64,000 bases of DNA from Prostheceraeus crozeri (taxonomy: Eukaryota > Platyhelminthes > Polycladida > Euryleptidae), in the NCBI GenBank assembly GCA_907163375.1, contig CAJQUW010000578.1, forward strand, positions 62,001-126,000, in the 5' to 3' direction. Position numbers and translations under genes: made by a program. The notes beneath the pieces are model-generated. The model was not told the DNA's origin and ran no database searches. It saw only the letters and a list, made by a program, of their open reading frames with translations. Of the stretch, positions 1 to 12,303 are shown in pieces (positions within the stretch are counted from its first letter, which is position 1; the number at the start of each line of letters is the position of its first letter).

Positions 1-468
1 GCCCTAAATCCCATTAATATGCCAACGACAAATCCTGCATGAAAACCTGCCCTTGCAGCATTGAGACAACTCAATAATATCCATGTTATAATAATTGTAT
101 TTTATTATATATAATAGTTAATAAATACATAATATATAAATAGTAACATCAGGTATAATAACTATTACGGATGCATTCAAGTAGCGTTCTTTTAAATTCC
201 ACCAGAGGACGAGAGAGTTATGGTCTCAAACTTTCAATGCACTCAGACGAGCACTAATTTTCATGATACTTTACAACCAATGAGAAATAATGGAAATGCC
301 GATCGAACCTCAAGCAAGTGTAATTTTGAGTCCGGTGGATGTATCAAAGCATCCATCAGGATTCAAAGCTACCGAATTTAAGGTTTTGAACAGTACTTAA
401 AAATGAAAGAATCAATGAAACTCATATTATACATGTAAAGTGAATTGCTTTCATTAAAAATACTGTAC
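1..468. other. AT-rich stretch, no feature seen
   Basis: No convincing open frame, RNA gene or terminal repeats were seen. The sequence is AT-rich and runs up to the TTAA site that bounds the next element. Confidence 0.5.
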
Positions 469-472
469 TTAA

Positions 473-1371
473 GGGTCTGTTCACTGTTCAATTGCGTCAT
501 ACTACAATTGTATGCATATAATTTTAACAATCAAGCAATAGCAATTTATGATATTCACTTCTCATACATGTAACGTGTAATTCGTGTATTCTACTGTAAT
601 TTTAGTAAAAGATTTTTAGAAACACTGATTTTCCGCTATATCCTAATGCTCTATTCAATGTAGGTAATTTTTCATTTATTTTGATAGCTTCAATGATTCT
701 AATAGAATTCTGAATATTTCTACCTTGATATTCAACTTCAAAGCAGTTGTGTATTCTATTGCTACATGCAGTACATCTACTTAAGTGAGTGCTTATTGCC
801 GTGTTACCTTTTATGTATTCACTTATTCGTTGGTGAAATTCTCTTTTTGCCTATTGGGCATCAGGATCAACCTGACATGTGAATTGATACAAAAGACATG
901 ATTTCAACAACTTTGGTGTTTTATCTTTTAGATTTAAGTACACTGACTTTTGGAGTTTGAAAGTCGACATTTACGTTCAAATCCAACATTCGAAAAAGTT
1001 TTTTATATTTTACGTCTATATTTTATCGATATAGTTTGCAAATGCAGAAATCGGAGAAAACATTTCTGTCTATCTATTGTACCTATCTTCCGAAGTATTT
1101 TTACATTTATCGCTAAAATTTATTATTCAAGAGATTTCTTAACATACTGTACACAAATTCTAGTAATTCAATTACATACTCTGTTACATAATTCCGGTAT
1201 GTATAGATGGACAGAAATGTTTTTTTCGATTACCACATTTGCGAGCTATAGCGAATACACGAATTACACGTTACATGTATGAAAAGTGAATATCATAAAT
1301 TGTAGTTGTCTGATTTTTAGAATTACGCGGATCTAATTGTAGTATGACGCAATTGACCAGTGAACAGGTCC
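473..1371. mobile_element. Non-autonomous TTAA-flanked DNA transposon (piggyBac-like target)
   Basis: The 899-bp element is flanked on both sides by TTAA (469-472 and 1372-1375), the target-site duplication used by piggyBac-type transposons. Its ends are imperfect inverted repeats of 119 bp (473-591 and 1253-1371), starting GGGTCTGTTCACTG on the left and GGACCTGTTCACTG when the right end is read in reverse. The inner parts of both repeats share CATACATGTAACGTGTAATT. The interior is AT-rich; the 110-codon open frame at 950-1282 has no recognisable transposase feature and runs into the right repeat, so it is probably chance. The TTAA duplication and paired ends are seen directly; assignment to piggyBac is inferred from the target site alone, since classical piggyBac ends begin CCC rather than GGG. 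Confidence 0.7.
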
Positions 1372-2302
1372 TTAAAAAACTCACATTATAATTTCCATGT
1401 TTTCCAATCCTCCTTCGGAGATTCACCTTGCTTTATTTGATTATTCGACTGCAGCGGTATGTAGGTCTAATATTTGATCACATTTTGAAATCACTTCAAA
1501 TGACTTTTCGGTAATAATATCAATCACATCAACTTAATGGTTTTCAGCGAAGATGGAGAGACTATAGGTCGATGAGTTGGAAAGATGTGAATCAAAACGT
1601 GCAGCGATGAAGATGGAGAACTATTTCCAAAATGAAAAAAAGCGCCGGTATAATACGAAAATTGGTTGTGAACATCGAAATACGACAGAATCCTCTAAAT
1701 CTCCAAAACACGAATGAATAACTGAAGACGTCGTTAAAAGCTTTGAAAATTCATGCTTAAGACCGCAGAACGATGTAGCTACATGTATTAACGCTGGTGC
1801 TGAGCTGACTGATGAAAGTGAAAACACGCACGATAGACCGGGAGCAAATGAATGACGCCTGGATGCAGTATACAGTTTCTCTCCGCTCCCATCCTCTGTT
1901 ATGTGACTCATTGAATGAAGGCCGGTTGTATCATTAGTTTGGCAGGCGATTGACGAAGTTATTTACTCTAGTGGAGAGTTGTGTGAACACAGATGTGAAG
2001 AGGATTCTTACGCAATTGTGACTGATGTACAGACCTTAGTCTTTCAATTAGGAGAGGGAGAGAGAGAAAATTTTGCCATCACCTTGCCATCTGTCAGCCG
2101 GCAGTGACGTCCACCATCGACACTCACCCAATGCGACGGCAATCGGCCATTAATGGACCGATGCATTTTTTTACACAGGGTACATATCATTATATATAAG
2201 ATCGATGTGACACCGTATCACGTGAAAACTTCATCAATATCGACATCGCTGCCTAATAGTGACCCCGATTTGATTTAGTAACATCTGAAAATACACTGCT
2301 TC

Positions 2303-2422
2303 ATGTCATGCCTAGGAAGGCGCCATAAAATCATTTGTCCAATTTGCAACGCAAAGTTTGATAATGACTATGTCAGCGACCACTGCCGAAAAAAAAATTC
2401 GGACTATACTAGAGGGACTTAG
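2303..2422 (+). CDS. 39-codon frame with a C2HC-like cysteine pattern (uncertain)
   Basis: The frame starts at ATG 2303 and ends at TAG 2420-2422. It contains CPICNAKF followed by DHC, a C-x2-C ... H-C spacing like small zinc fingers seen in many transposon and host proteins. It is too short to be a whole protein. It could be a relic of a transposase zinc finger or pure chance. No promoter, splice site or neighbouring coding sequence supports it. Confidence 0.15.
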   Translation: MSCLGRRHKIICPICNAKFDNDYVSDHCRKKNSDYTRGT

Positions 2423-3711
2423 TCTACCAGCTTGCAAAATCAATCTACCTAGTGTTTTTCAAGCGTATCACCAAGAACGTCTTCGTCAACAATCATAGAT
2501 ACTACTCCGTCTTCAAATGGGAAACCATCTTCAACGTCCTGCCTATTGATAGATAGGCCTATTTGTGCTATTTCGCCATCACCAAACATGGTTGCCTGAT
2601 CAGGTTGCATGTGCTTTTCAGCACCATAAATTTTCTGAATTTATTTCTTTTTACTTTTGCTCTCTGCGCTTTATTGTATGCGTAAAAGCATCCCATGCAT
2701 AAAAACAATCGTGTCTATTTATAGATCAGTCAGGGTTATGCCTTTGGGTATCCATGAATAAAAATTGATTAATTATATTAGCATCACACATTTGGTATAT
2801 CTTGAATTAGCCAGCAATTTTGTATTTTTATGATGAGCACATCATTATGATTGATATTTTCTATCAAGAACCTGATCGTGCCACTGGTATTGTGTGGGTA
2901 TGAGTGTATACACTCTCGTTAAAATCGGTTGTTGAATCGATCTATTTTTATACTAATTCGGTATATTTTATTGTCCACCCCTCACAATATCGAGTATGTA
3001 CGCCCCTGCACGTATTTTGACTTAACTGTATCCAATGTAAGTACATACTGTACACTTTTTAGACCTAATACGTCATGTTTTTGGCATTTGAATGATTGCT
3101 TTTTATGTCATACATTGGCGGGCGAGTAATTTTTTAATGGCATTTACTGAATAATTTTGGCGGGCGAGAAGTCATGTTGCGCCAATTGCTGTTGGGATGT
3201 AATGGTACGGTAGAGATGACGAGGTTAAGAGATGTCCAAGGCAAGAGACGTTGTAAGGTATGGAAGGCTGTTGAATGGATAGTAAAGGGTAAGTGTAGAT
3301 GATGAGACCATCAAGAGAGGAGCGATCGAAATAATGAAGTGTTCTGAGGAGGTGGATGTCAGATTGTACAGGGATAGATCTGAGGTGAACGGTTGTAGAA
3401 TTTAGGTGTCGTTCCGCGATAGTTAATTACCACTGGAACGACGAATGGTTTTCGTAGGTGCGATGAGAAAGCATGTCGTGTAGTGTGTTGCTGATGAGAT
3501 GAAGCGTGATGAATTCTTTTTATGTTTTGCTAGTTTTGCATCGTAGAGCGCAGCATTGTCGGCGGCAGAGACCGTTGTATCTGTCCTGAGCCAAAAGCGG
3601 AAACAGAAACAACAACCTGCCGGCCAGAGGACCGTAGTTTCATTAGTCAATCTGATCAAATAGGATGCCACATAGGCAGGGGCTATCAGAAATTAATTGC
3701 ATTACAATTAA

Positions 3712-3852
3712 CTACAATCAATTGATTGATGATCGACAATAATTGAAATTAATTGATTGGTGTCACCTATTGATTGCAATTAATTGATTAGTGTCATCCA
3801 ATAATTGAAAATTAATTGATAGAATAATTTGTATAACAACATAGAAAAATAA
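3712..3852. repeat. Degenerate tandem repeat, about 32-bp unit
   Basis: About four imperfect units share ATTAATTGATTGGTGTCACC and variants, spaced about 31-33 bp. A related stretch recurs near 4930-4975, so the array may be part of an older dispersed repeat. Confidence 0.5.
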
Positions 3853-4995
3853 AAGTTCAAGTCAATTGATTAGTTAGTTTCCTCCCTCAAATATGAAGCT
3901 GAACCGTGGAATGGGATGTTCATGAACGCATTTGGCAACCGTGTGTGCATGTGTGCGTCGCGATATTATTTCACAAACCAACAAGATCCTGGTTGCAATG
4001 ACGTCACCATCGTAGGGAAAACACCACACCTTTAATGAATGAGTTAAAGTTTGCATCGATCACCATAAAGACCTTGATGAAGAATGACATTATATTGCTT
4101 ACATTATTCTTAACAAGATTGTCTGTATTTCTATAAATCTGTATGACAGCTGAGCTTTCTTGTTGGTATTGACTTTTCAGTGTTTGTCGTAAAAAATTTT
4201 AGTCGGTCTTTGCTTTCTTAGATTTGTTATATCTCAGAATTAAGATGAACTATAATTGTAGCAAGTTGTTTTCCATGATGCTCTTAATTACGGGTCTTGG
4301 CAGGATAGGATTTTAAAAGTACGAGTTTACTTGATGTATGATTATTAGCTTCGTAAATATAGAATTTTTCAGGAATGATGACATGTAATATTTTATCAAG
4401 TTTGACATTTGTCTAATTAGAATGCTATTAAAGATCAATTTCATACAAGATTTCCTAATATGACCAATCATTCTTTAGTTAATATGAATAGAAGCATCAT
4501 TTGACATCGTTTGCACTTAGGTATTTAATGACGTTATAATTGGCCTAAGTATAATAAAAAATTTATTACCGTCCGGACTCTGGAGTTTTGGTATAGTGTG
4601 GTAGGCAGTTATCTTCACCTTACAACGTGCAGCATATTTTTCAATATTCCTTATTTAAATGTACTACTTGTATAATTTTCAATTTACCTAAAATAGGATC
4701 TATCTGTTGTAGTAAGTATAACGTTGTGCATATGTACGTTATGTAAGCAACGCTGTACTTGATGCCTAATGCCTGTATACATGTTGTTATGCTCACTATT
4801 CATTTCCATGGTTAGCAAGCCACAATATTAACATGCAGAGGCAGACTAACGTACTGAACCGGAACTATGAAAGTCGAAAATGAAGGTAACCAATGGAAAA
4901 CAACTATAGACGTAGCTCTAATGATAAATAATTGCAATTTATTGATTGATATCAACCAATACTTGCATTTAATTTTTGATGCCCATCTTCGCATA

Positions 4996-6024
4996 GGCCC
5001 TTTTCAAGTTGCCAATTCAATGTGACCTTGGCAACTTGACAAAGCGATCAAGTATTCAACCATGAAAGAGGATTCAGTGATTATTTCAAGGTCAGAGCCA
5101 GTTTATTTGGTAGAACCTGCAATTCCACTTTTGAAAGCAGATTAGAAATATGTCTTTGTGTGTAAATGTGATTACGGTTCACCCAAAATGTTCTATTTGT
5201 TTTTATATGCATCACAAGGCTAGCTTCTAAATTCTCTTGTTTTACTGCATTGTAGCATGTGAATATGCAATTTGAAATTTCGCTTAACTCAGACTAGCAA
5301 CAAACATTGTGATGTAATATTGATAACTAATGCTCGTATATAATTTATTCTCTTCTTCAGCTTCTATCTCTAGCGCAGTAAATGTCCTACATTTTCTACT
5401 GATTAATAAGATATTGACTCTTAGCGCGTTCATATTTCACTGAAATATTTTCAGCTTGCGTTCTGCATTTTTATTGTCGCGGAATGACAATTTTCGCATT
5501 TTACATAACTTCACGCAAAAATCACAATCTCTTCCGACACTATTAGAATTTGCTCGCAGATATTTCCATTGACATGTCCATAACTGCAGCACAACCTTAT
5601 TGCATAAATGAAAGTAAAATTCTATCGCTATCGAATCATCTAATCTTTCATGTTGACGCGAAAACTCTATTGTCATGGAATGATGCAAATGAAGCATGAG
5701 GATTTTATCATGTCATTCAATTAAAAATCTTTGCTCTCTATGAATCTTATTTCATAGGTAAAGACAACTTACATGTATGTCACACTGGATCCCTCCTTTA
5801 TAACTATGCATATTGCTGACTTTTTGTCAAACACTTTGAGTTTTGAAGAAAAACTTAGATAAAAATTGAACGAAGGTGATATGATATTTTGAAGATATTT
5901 CATTTTTCTTTATTAGTCATTAGCAGTCTGTGAATTGCGTATGCAAAAATAACATTTCTGCTCAATCCAATCTCCTTTTTTTGAGTTGCCAATGTCACAT
6001 CGGTTTGGCAACTCTAATAGGGCC
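4996..6024. mobile_element. Inverted-repeat element, 1029 bp, non-autonomous
   Basis: The left end (about 4996-5045) and the right end read in reverse (about 5975-6024) match in outline. Both start GGCCC, then have AGTTGCCAA, a short spacer ending TGTGAC, and TTGGCAACT. The ends are diverged, so the copy is old. No clear target-site duplication was found and no transposase frame lies inside. The superfamily is left open. Confidence 0.45.
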
Positions 6025-6329
6025 ATCAAGTGGTACTTAATTTATGAATGTGTCAGCATTTAAGGTGTGTCTAAAAAGTTCGGTGAATGATTCTTGGTCG
6101 CCGGCAGCCTGCACACAAACGCACGTCAGTGCACATTGAGATGATCATGGATATTATGCATGGTTTAAGTCGCATTCGCGTTCATAGATATTTGCAGGCG
6201 AAGGGGAAATCAAGCGTGGAGAACCCATCGTCGATTGAATCATCTGGAATCGAGCATCCTCTGCTTATGTGAAAATGTTGTCCTGTTTTATGCTAAAGAA
6301 GAAGTTAGTCGAGAAACATGGAATGCTTA

Positions 6330-6692
6330 GGCCGGAGGCACACACGGTAGACCGCAAGCCATAAGCCACAAATATAGTTCCAACACTTAAGTTTCAATGA
6401 GAGCTGACATACAGAATAAGCCATGGGCCGAAAACAGCAAGTCACAAGCCGTCACCAGATTGATATTCTTCGGCGATTACATTCAATAAAGCCGACGTTG
6501 TGATATAACGAGTCACTCTTTATGCTTATGCTTCATGCTCTTACAAAAATTATATATTTTCTTCTTTTGCCTGCTTACAATATCATAAGAAAAAAACTGT
6601 CACAATGACTTATGGTTCATGACATCTGGCTGATGGAGGATCGTGATACCACTTGGTTTATGATTTATGGCTTTTTCTGTGTACGTTCGGCC
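6330..6692. mobile_element. MITE with TTA target duplication (PIF/Harbinger-like)
   Basis: The 363-bp element is flanked by TTA at 6327-6329 and 6693-6695. Its ends start GGCCGGAGG (left) and GGCCGAACG (right, reversed), and both continue to a shared AAGCCATAA block about 25-30 bp in. A 3-bp TWA duplication and a short GG-starting inverted repeat are usual for PIF/Harbinger elements. There is no transposase, so this is a miniature derivative. The family call is an inference from duplication length and end bases. Confidence 0.55.
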
Positions 6693-6695
6693 TTA

Positions 6696-7088
6696 TTAAA
6701 ACAGTGTTGAGAAGGGAGGGGTTATTTGCAGGCCAATAAATTGCTTTGTGTCATCCCTCAGTTTTTATTGCTATGTGACTAAATTGACCAAACCTTTAAT
6801 CGGAACCAGATAAGACATTCCTATCGGAAAGGCTTCGTAGTTAGATACGCTAAAGCGCTTTCTGCTCTTCCAACGGTGATGGCTCAAATTTCCCGAAGAT
6901 TAACGATGGCAATATTGCGTTTTTATGGTCTCATCTGTCAAAAGTCCATACATTTATAATGACCAGATTAGGTTTTTTTGATGGTAATATAATTTCGTTT
7001 CTTTGCTGAATGTTGCTCAGTAATGCCACTAACTGGTGAGATGACAATTGTAAATTTAATCTTCTTACAAATAATGCATAAATAGAAT
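6696..7088. other. No feature seen
   Basis: AT-rich sequence between the MITE and the small open frame at 7089-7526. No repeat ends or RNA gene were seen. Confidence 0.4.
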
Positions 7089-7526
7089 TTACCAAAGACA
7101 GTGGAAGATGTAAAGACTGTAAACTCGTAGAAAATTTGGAAACGGTATATATCTATGATGAGTACAAGAATATCCATGGTAGTTCCTATCTTCTAATGTA
7201 TTAAAATTATCCGATATCTTCGTTGAGGACAAATAAGTTGTTTCCAAAAGCTTAACATACAGAGATATGAGAGTTTTCAGTCTTTGAATATTACATAGTC
7301 TTTGGAATTTACAGTACAAATCTTCATTTAGTCTATAATAGCTTACCAGGAGAGACTGAGGAATTCCAGGATAAGAATTTGCCTGCATCCGCTTGTACGT
7401 TTTGAAGCAAACACCAGGGGGAAGGCGATAATCACATCGATAATCTACAAAACTTTTGCAAGGCATAACAATCATAATCATACAAACAGAAAACATGGTG
7501 ACTGTCATTAATGACATTTTGACCAT
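7089..7526 (-). CDS. Candidate small secreted protein or first exon, 145 codons
   Basis: The frame begins with ATG at 7526. Residues about 3-24 form a strongly hydrophobic stretch (MTVTMFSVCMIMIVMPCKS) that reads as a signal peptide. The predicted mature part has four cysteines in its first ~55 residues (RCDYR, GVCFK, LYCKF, RLCNI). No family was recognised. A donor-like TTTG|GTAAAT lies exactly at the stop codon (GT at 7091-7092), so the frame could be an exon read through into its intron. The run around residues 75-110 is leucine- and tyrosine-rich. Against it: single frame, no conserved motif, and a long frame of this size can arise by chance in 64 kb. If real, it would be a small secreted peptide or hormone-like protein. 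Confidence 0.3.
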   Translation of the reverse strand: MVKMSLMTVTMFSVCMIMIVMPCKSFVDYRCDYRLPPGVCFKTYKRMQANSYPGIPQSLLVSYYRLNEDLYCKFQRLCNIQRLKTLISLYVKLLETTYLSSTKISDNFNTLEDRNYHGYSCTHHRYIPFPNFLRVYSLYIFHCLW

Positions 7527-8546
7527 ATCACTTGAATTGCGAGAAGATAGTCAATGATGACGAATGAAACGGCTGCGCCTTGTTCCAGCCGCTCGTGACT
7601 GCTATCTCTAATCAAGGATGAGTTATGATAATTCTTGTCTTAAATAATCATTCTTTCTGAGCCATTTTCCGTGTAGTGAAAACTGTAAATCGGTACATGA
7701 GCATTTGCGGAAATATTACTGGCGCTCGCAGTAGGATGCTCAGTCGTTGTCAGCAAATATCAAATGATATTTCAGCAAATAAAATTGATTGGCAAATTTA
7801 TCCACAAATACGTTAGCAAGCTTTTTAAAACAAATTAAGCACACATTATCTCAGGCATGTATGCAGAAGAACTTCATTGACTTATCACTACAATTAGAAT
7901 TTGCGTCCAATACTATGTCCAATACCCTCGAATTGCAACGAATTAAATTTCAAAATTAATCAAATGCGCTGTTGGACATTGAGTTGAACTTTTATATCTA
8001 TGTGTGAGTTAGCAGTGTTGGAGCACAGATTTCTGAGCGAGTGGTTGATTGCATGTACATGTATATAAGAATCTATGTTGTTGTAGTAATGGATATCTTG
8101 TATGACTGCATTAGTATGATGATATCTGTGATGTAATTTATATGAATGCTAGTTGTCGATACGTGGCAGTTTCAATTTGAGGTTATTCGATATTGGTGAT
8201 GCTCAACCAATTTTGTTGACCGGTAGGTCTGCCTGTAGAAGAAGTCCATTCGTAGTACAAGCTTCGAATCGTATTGTTTTTGCTCGTACATTTCGGGACG
8301 TAAGGTAGCTATCGCGTTACGACAAATTGGATTATTTTTTCGAATCCAAAATGCGCATTTAATTATATTACTATACAATCAGATCCAAGTATGAATTCTA
8401 ATTTAACTTTTGATCCTTGACATCGCTGAATCCATTCGATAAAAAACTCATTGATAGCTCTAATTAATTTAGCATCTCATCATTCAGTATTGCGTTCAAC
8501 TTTTAACAAAAAAAATCACAGAAATATTTTGCATAAATATTTCCAA
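7527..8546. other. No feature seen
   Basis: AT-rich sequence without convincing coding, RNA or repeat structure, ending at the left target duplication (ATTTCCAA, 8539-8546) of the next element. Confidence 0.4.
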
Positions 8547-9328
8547 TAAAGATGAGCGATCCTACCCGAAACCCCACCCGAACCCGAGTGGTCGGGTTCG
8601 GGTCGGGTAGAGCAATTAAGAACTCGGGTCCGGTAGGATTATCTCTTTTATCTAAAACCCGAACAACCCGAACTCGGGGTTTTATTGGGTTGGAGCATGC
8701 AAATTTGAAACATGTTTAGAACTTTAAAAAATATTTTCTGTGAAGTTAGCACTGTTTCATGTGCACCTGCAGTTTAATGAAGTTTTTCAAGAAATTGTGG
8801 CTTATCACATTATTCTCATTGTGAATTATTGATCTAATGAAATACTTTGCGCTACATATTTTGCTTCTAAAACAACGAAAGATCATTATCAAGTTAATTG
8901 AATCTGTTCTTGTGGTCTCTAAAGGCCTCATTCTCATAATGACATGTAGATCGTGGCTCGCAGGATGGACGGAAAGAAATGAAATTTAATTTGAGATTAG
9001 CTTTACATATCTGCAGAATTATGTTGTTACATGTAGCGATGCAGCTCAGCTGCTCGGACCTAGACATCTTCATTAACATCGAGAGTCAAAGTGTCTCAAT
9101 CAGAGTTTTGAAGGAGTATGCTGCATATATAATATATCGCGAAGCAGTCGATTTTTTTGTAATGATTCTGAATTTTGTCATGCATTGTAGGTTATATTAA
9201 TTTCGTGGGTAATAATGCTACTTATCTAGTATTTGTTTGAATACTTTAATAGCCTAGAGAAAATAATATACTAACTACTGCGACTCGGGTATCCGAATTT
9301 TTGGAACCCGACCTGACGCTCTTCTTTA
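8547..9328. mobile_element. hAT-like non-autonomous element, 782 bp
   Basis: An exact 8-bp duplication, ATTTCCAA, flanks the element (8539-8546 and 9329-9336). The ends are TAAAGATGAGCG on the left and TAAAGAAGAGCG when the right end is reversed. Just inside both ends are GGGT/ACCC-rich stretches; the left one, 8573-8620, contains ACCCGAACCCGA facing TCGGGTTCGGGT, a small palindrome. An 8-bp duplication with TA-starting short inverted repeats is the hallmark of hAT elements. No transposase frame is present, so it would depend on a partner. Two short overlapping frames near 8746-9200 have no recognisable content. Confidence 0.7.
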
Positions 9329-9336
9329 ATTTCCAA

Positions 9337-12164
9337 TGTGCAATATCGTGCTAATTCGCTTTACAACTTTGTATCATTGCTCATCTTGCCATACACTAGA
9401 ATGTGATGACATTGATAAATGGACTAACTAGTTTTAGTTTTTCCGAAAGAGAATGAGAAGTTATTTAACATTATTTGCACCTAAATTGTCAAAAAGAGTA
9501 TTAATGAAATTACTCGTATTTTAAGGTAAATGAAATCACTGAATTTACTGACACAAATCGACATTTAAGGTTGAAAGTGAATTGAAGAGGAAAAGTGAAC
9601 ATCGAATAGCTAAAGAGAAAACGGTAACTAGACAACATATATTTATTATCAATTTTCCTGAAAAGTGTCTTACACCCTATTCGATTTTTACGTATCTGAG
9701 AAGAAAAAAAAATTGTCTCTATTGATGACTAAGTGATATGGTGAACATGATCACCTTAATGACCACGTTTACATCACTTGTAAGCCATAAATGGATAATT
9801 TTTGATAAAAAGCTTTTTATTTCTGTTGTCTGCAGAAGATTTGCTACAAAAACAGATATTCCTTTGATGCATCATCTTGGTCTTGGTGTGGCTAACTCAT
9901 GCTGAGCTGTCATTCTGATGCTATTAGATGACTACGTACGTAATTTACTTGTCGCTCTTGTCGGAGAAGCAGCATGAAATAAGACTTTCTATTTCTTTTC
10001 ATCACTTAGATTCAGATTTTGTGTAGTTTTCTGCTTGTTTCTAGACGACTACAAGTCAAATTTCATGACTATATGTGAAATTCAGATATTTTCTCCTCTT
10101 CCTTATGTCATCATGCATTCGACAAGATATTTTGTGCTTTTCTGGTTAAGTTTGATGTAAAGATTCATATTTTGGGTTGTTCGTAGAGATTATGGCTAGT
10201 TCCCAGTGTTTTCCATTGGTTCGAAAGTGCGGAATTTTCTTCATGCTGGTCTCATTAATTTAAGACATTACGTGCGCCCGATTATTCATCATGTGAACTG
10301 ATAATTACGGTACAGGTACCTCATTTGATATGACATTTGTGCACATATTCATCATTCTCGTCGCATACCATTGTCTTCAGCATGCAAATTTTTTCAAAAA
10401 ACCCCTGGAATTTTGAGATGGAGAGAAATGCTACCGGATTCATTTTAATGATGAAGTGGCGATTATGTATATTAAAGTGCGATCCCGCACATGGAAGCAG
10501 ACAATTCCGGCGACAATGCACAGTTCCCGCAAAATTTAAAGCCAATAACTTTCTGGTTTCATTAAAGAAAAACATCAGCATGATTTTTTCGTTGATGCTA
10601 TATCAAGTTCACTATGATATTTAAAGCACTCATAGATGTAATAGTAGAAAGCAAGAGGTTTCTTGCTGTCAGGTTGCCTGTTGTTCGCTGCGATAAATGA
10701 ATGTGGAAGATCTATTTCAACTGCGTGACATTTTTCTTATCCTCAACACTCTACACTTTATTAATAAGTGCCAAATGCATGAAACAGATTTTCTAAATTC
10801 AAACACGCGAATTGGCTCGATAGATTATCGAAAACTGATACCAATGCGTGCCTGTAATTTGAACATTTTCTTTCTAAAAAAGCATAATCGACAGTTCCAA
10901 ATAGTGGCAGTTTCGTGCTATACATTGCCAGTCTTACAGATAACGTCAAAAATGTGATATTTTCGGAGAAATCATCAATTTCAACTATTGCTTTGCTTTG
11001 CATGCGTGATCATCAAATGCGAGCTATCAAACACTCTAAGACAATAAAAGACAATCTAAGACTCTAAGACACTAAGAGTCGAATCCTCCAATCAAGAACA
11101 CGAACACATTAAGATAATTCCTACGTGGTTTTCTGATTAATCAAATCAGTAGCATTATTCTTCAGACGTAGTTGGTCTATATATTCCAACTGCCAATAGT
11201 AGTAACTGCTGGATCATCTAACACAAGCTTCCTGTCTAAAGTAAATATTCCACGAACTGCAGCTTTTATAATTTTATTTAGAAATGAATATGTAATTCAT
11301 GTCAGTTAGAATTTAATGACAGTCAAGGGATTGAATTAGTGATTTATATGACTCAATGACTCAAGAAATTAAAATGCATTTTTTAAGAAATTAAGAAGCC
11401 GATGGTAAGGGGAAGAGGTATGGAATTTCAATTTTTTGTTTGAAAAACAATGATCATAAGATGACAAAGCATGGTAACATCAAGAAATAATACATGTAAG
11501 GATGAACTGGATATCACTCTAGATGCTCAACATCGCAATTTTTAATCAAGTGCATTCATTCCTGACTTAAAAACTTAAGAGGTGAACATGCGAATATAGT
11601 ATTTTATTGACAAATTTAAAGCTGAAGTGCACATGTTCCCATTTTTTCTTGCGCTTTTAAACATGCGTTTCTACAGTGTTTTATGGTCGCAAAACTTCAT
11701 TTCTAGAAATGTTTTTAAAAATGTGTTTTTAAAGCTCTTTTTCAAGACAGTGTATCCAAAAGTAATTTTTAAATCCGTCTGTTCAAATTCAAAATGCCGT
11801 TTTAATGACACTAAATAATTGTCATTTAACCATACGTGTGCGTTTTGGATGGCATTCAACCCCAGTCACCTTAAACTTGTCGCACTGTTCTAGCTACATA
11901 TGTTGGACCATTAACACTACATGACTTTTTCTGTTTGTTTGAGTCAAAGATTCACAGCAAAAAATTGATTTTTTATAGTATTAGTGAAGTTTTTTCAAAA
12001 ACATATTTATTTTACTTTTTTGGTTGAAATTCTACCCAACAACTATTGGTGGAAATATTTTGCAAAAACTACCAGAAAAAAGTTCAGAAGGCTCTTCAAG
12101 CAGCCTACTTTATCACAGAATAGTAGCATAAATGCTTTAAAACTTCGACGAAAGTAATGCCTAT
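9337..12164. other. Unassigned AT-rich DNA
   Basis: Nothing was recognised over this interval beyond short low-complexity tracts, for example CTAAGACA-type near-repeats at 11035-11090. Several frames of 60-95 codons occur in opposing pairs and look like chance. Confidence 0.4.
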
Positions 12165-12212
12165 GTCTCACGAAAATTATCTGGAGAGTACTGCAGATAA
12201 TTTTCGTGAGAC
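12165..12212. repeat. Short perfect hairpin
   Basis: Two perfect 19-bp arms (12165-12183 and 12194-12212; arm starts GTCTCACGAAAATT) flank a 10-bp spacer. Partial pairing continues outward. It may be a tiny foldback remnant just outside PLE-1. Confidence 0.7.
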
Positions 12213-12247
12213 TTGGGCGTATACTACAGGCACATATTACACATATA

Positions 12248-12250
<3 letters not shown>

Positions 12251-12297
<47 letters not shown>
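12251..12297. repeat. (TA)n microsatellite at PLE-1 boundary
   Basis: About 23 TA units directly abut the left end of PLE-1. PLEs and the mariner in this window are repeatedly found next to TA runs. Confidence 0.95.

Positions 12298-12303
<6 letters not shown>

Larger units (their letters stand above)
1376..4995. other. Unassigned AT-rich DNA
   Basis: Apart from the short zinc-finger-like frame at 2303-2422 and the degenerate tandem repeat near 3715-3850, nothing was recognised. There is a short GA-rich run at about 2050-2068. No splice-bounded exon was convincing. Confidence 0.4.

Noticed and set aside
950-1282. 110-codon frame inside the TTAA element
   Set aside because: Runs into the right terminal repeat, has no transposase motif, and has biased AT-rich composition; likely chance.
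6060-6290. GTCTAAAAAGTTCGGTGAAT and the following 61-codon frame, resembling mariner remnants
   Set aside because: No inverted partner, TA duplication or transposase motif could be found.
9822-9900. Possible exon after a good acceptor (CTGTTGTCTGCAG)
   Set aside because: Open frame is under 25 codons and no convincing donor follows.
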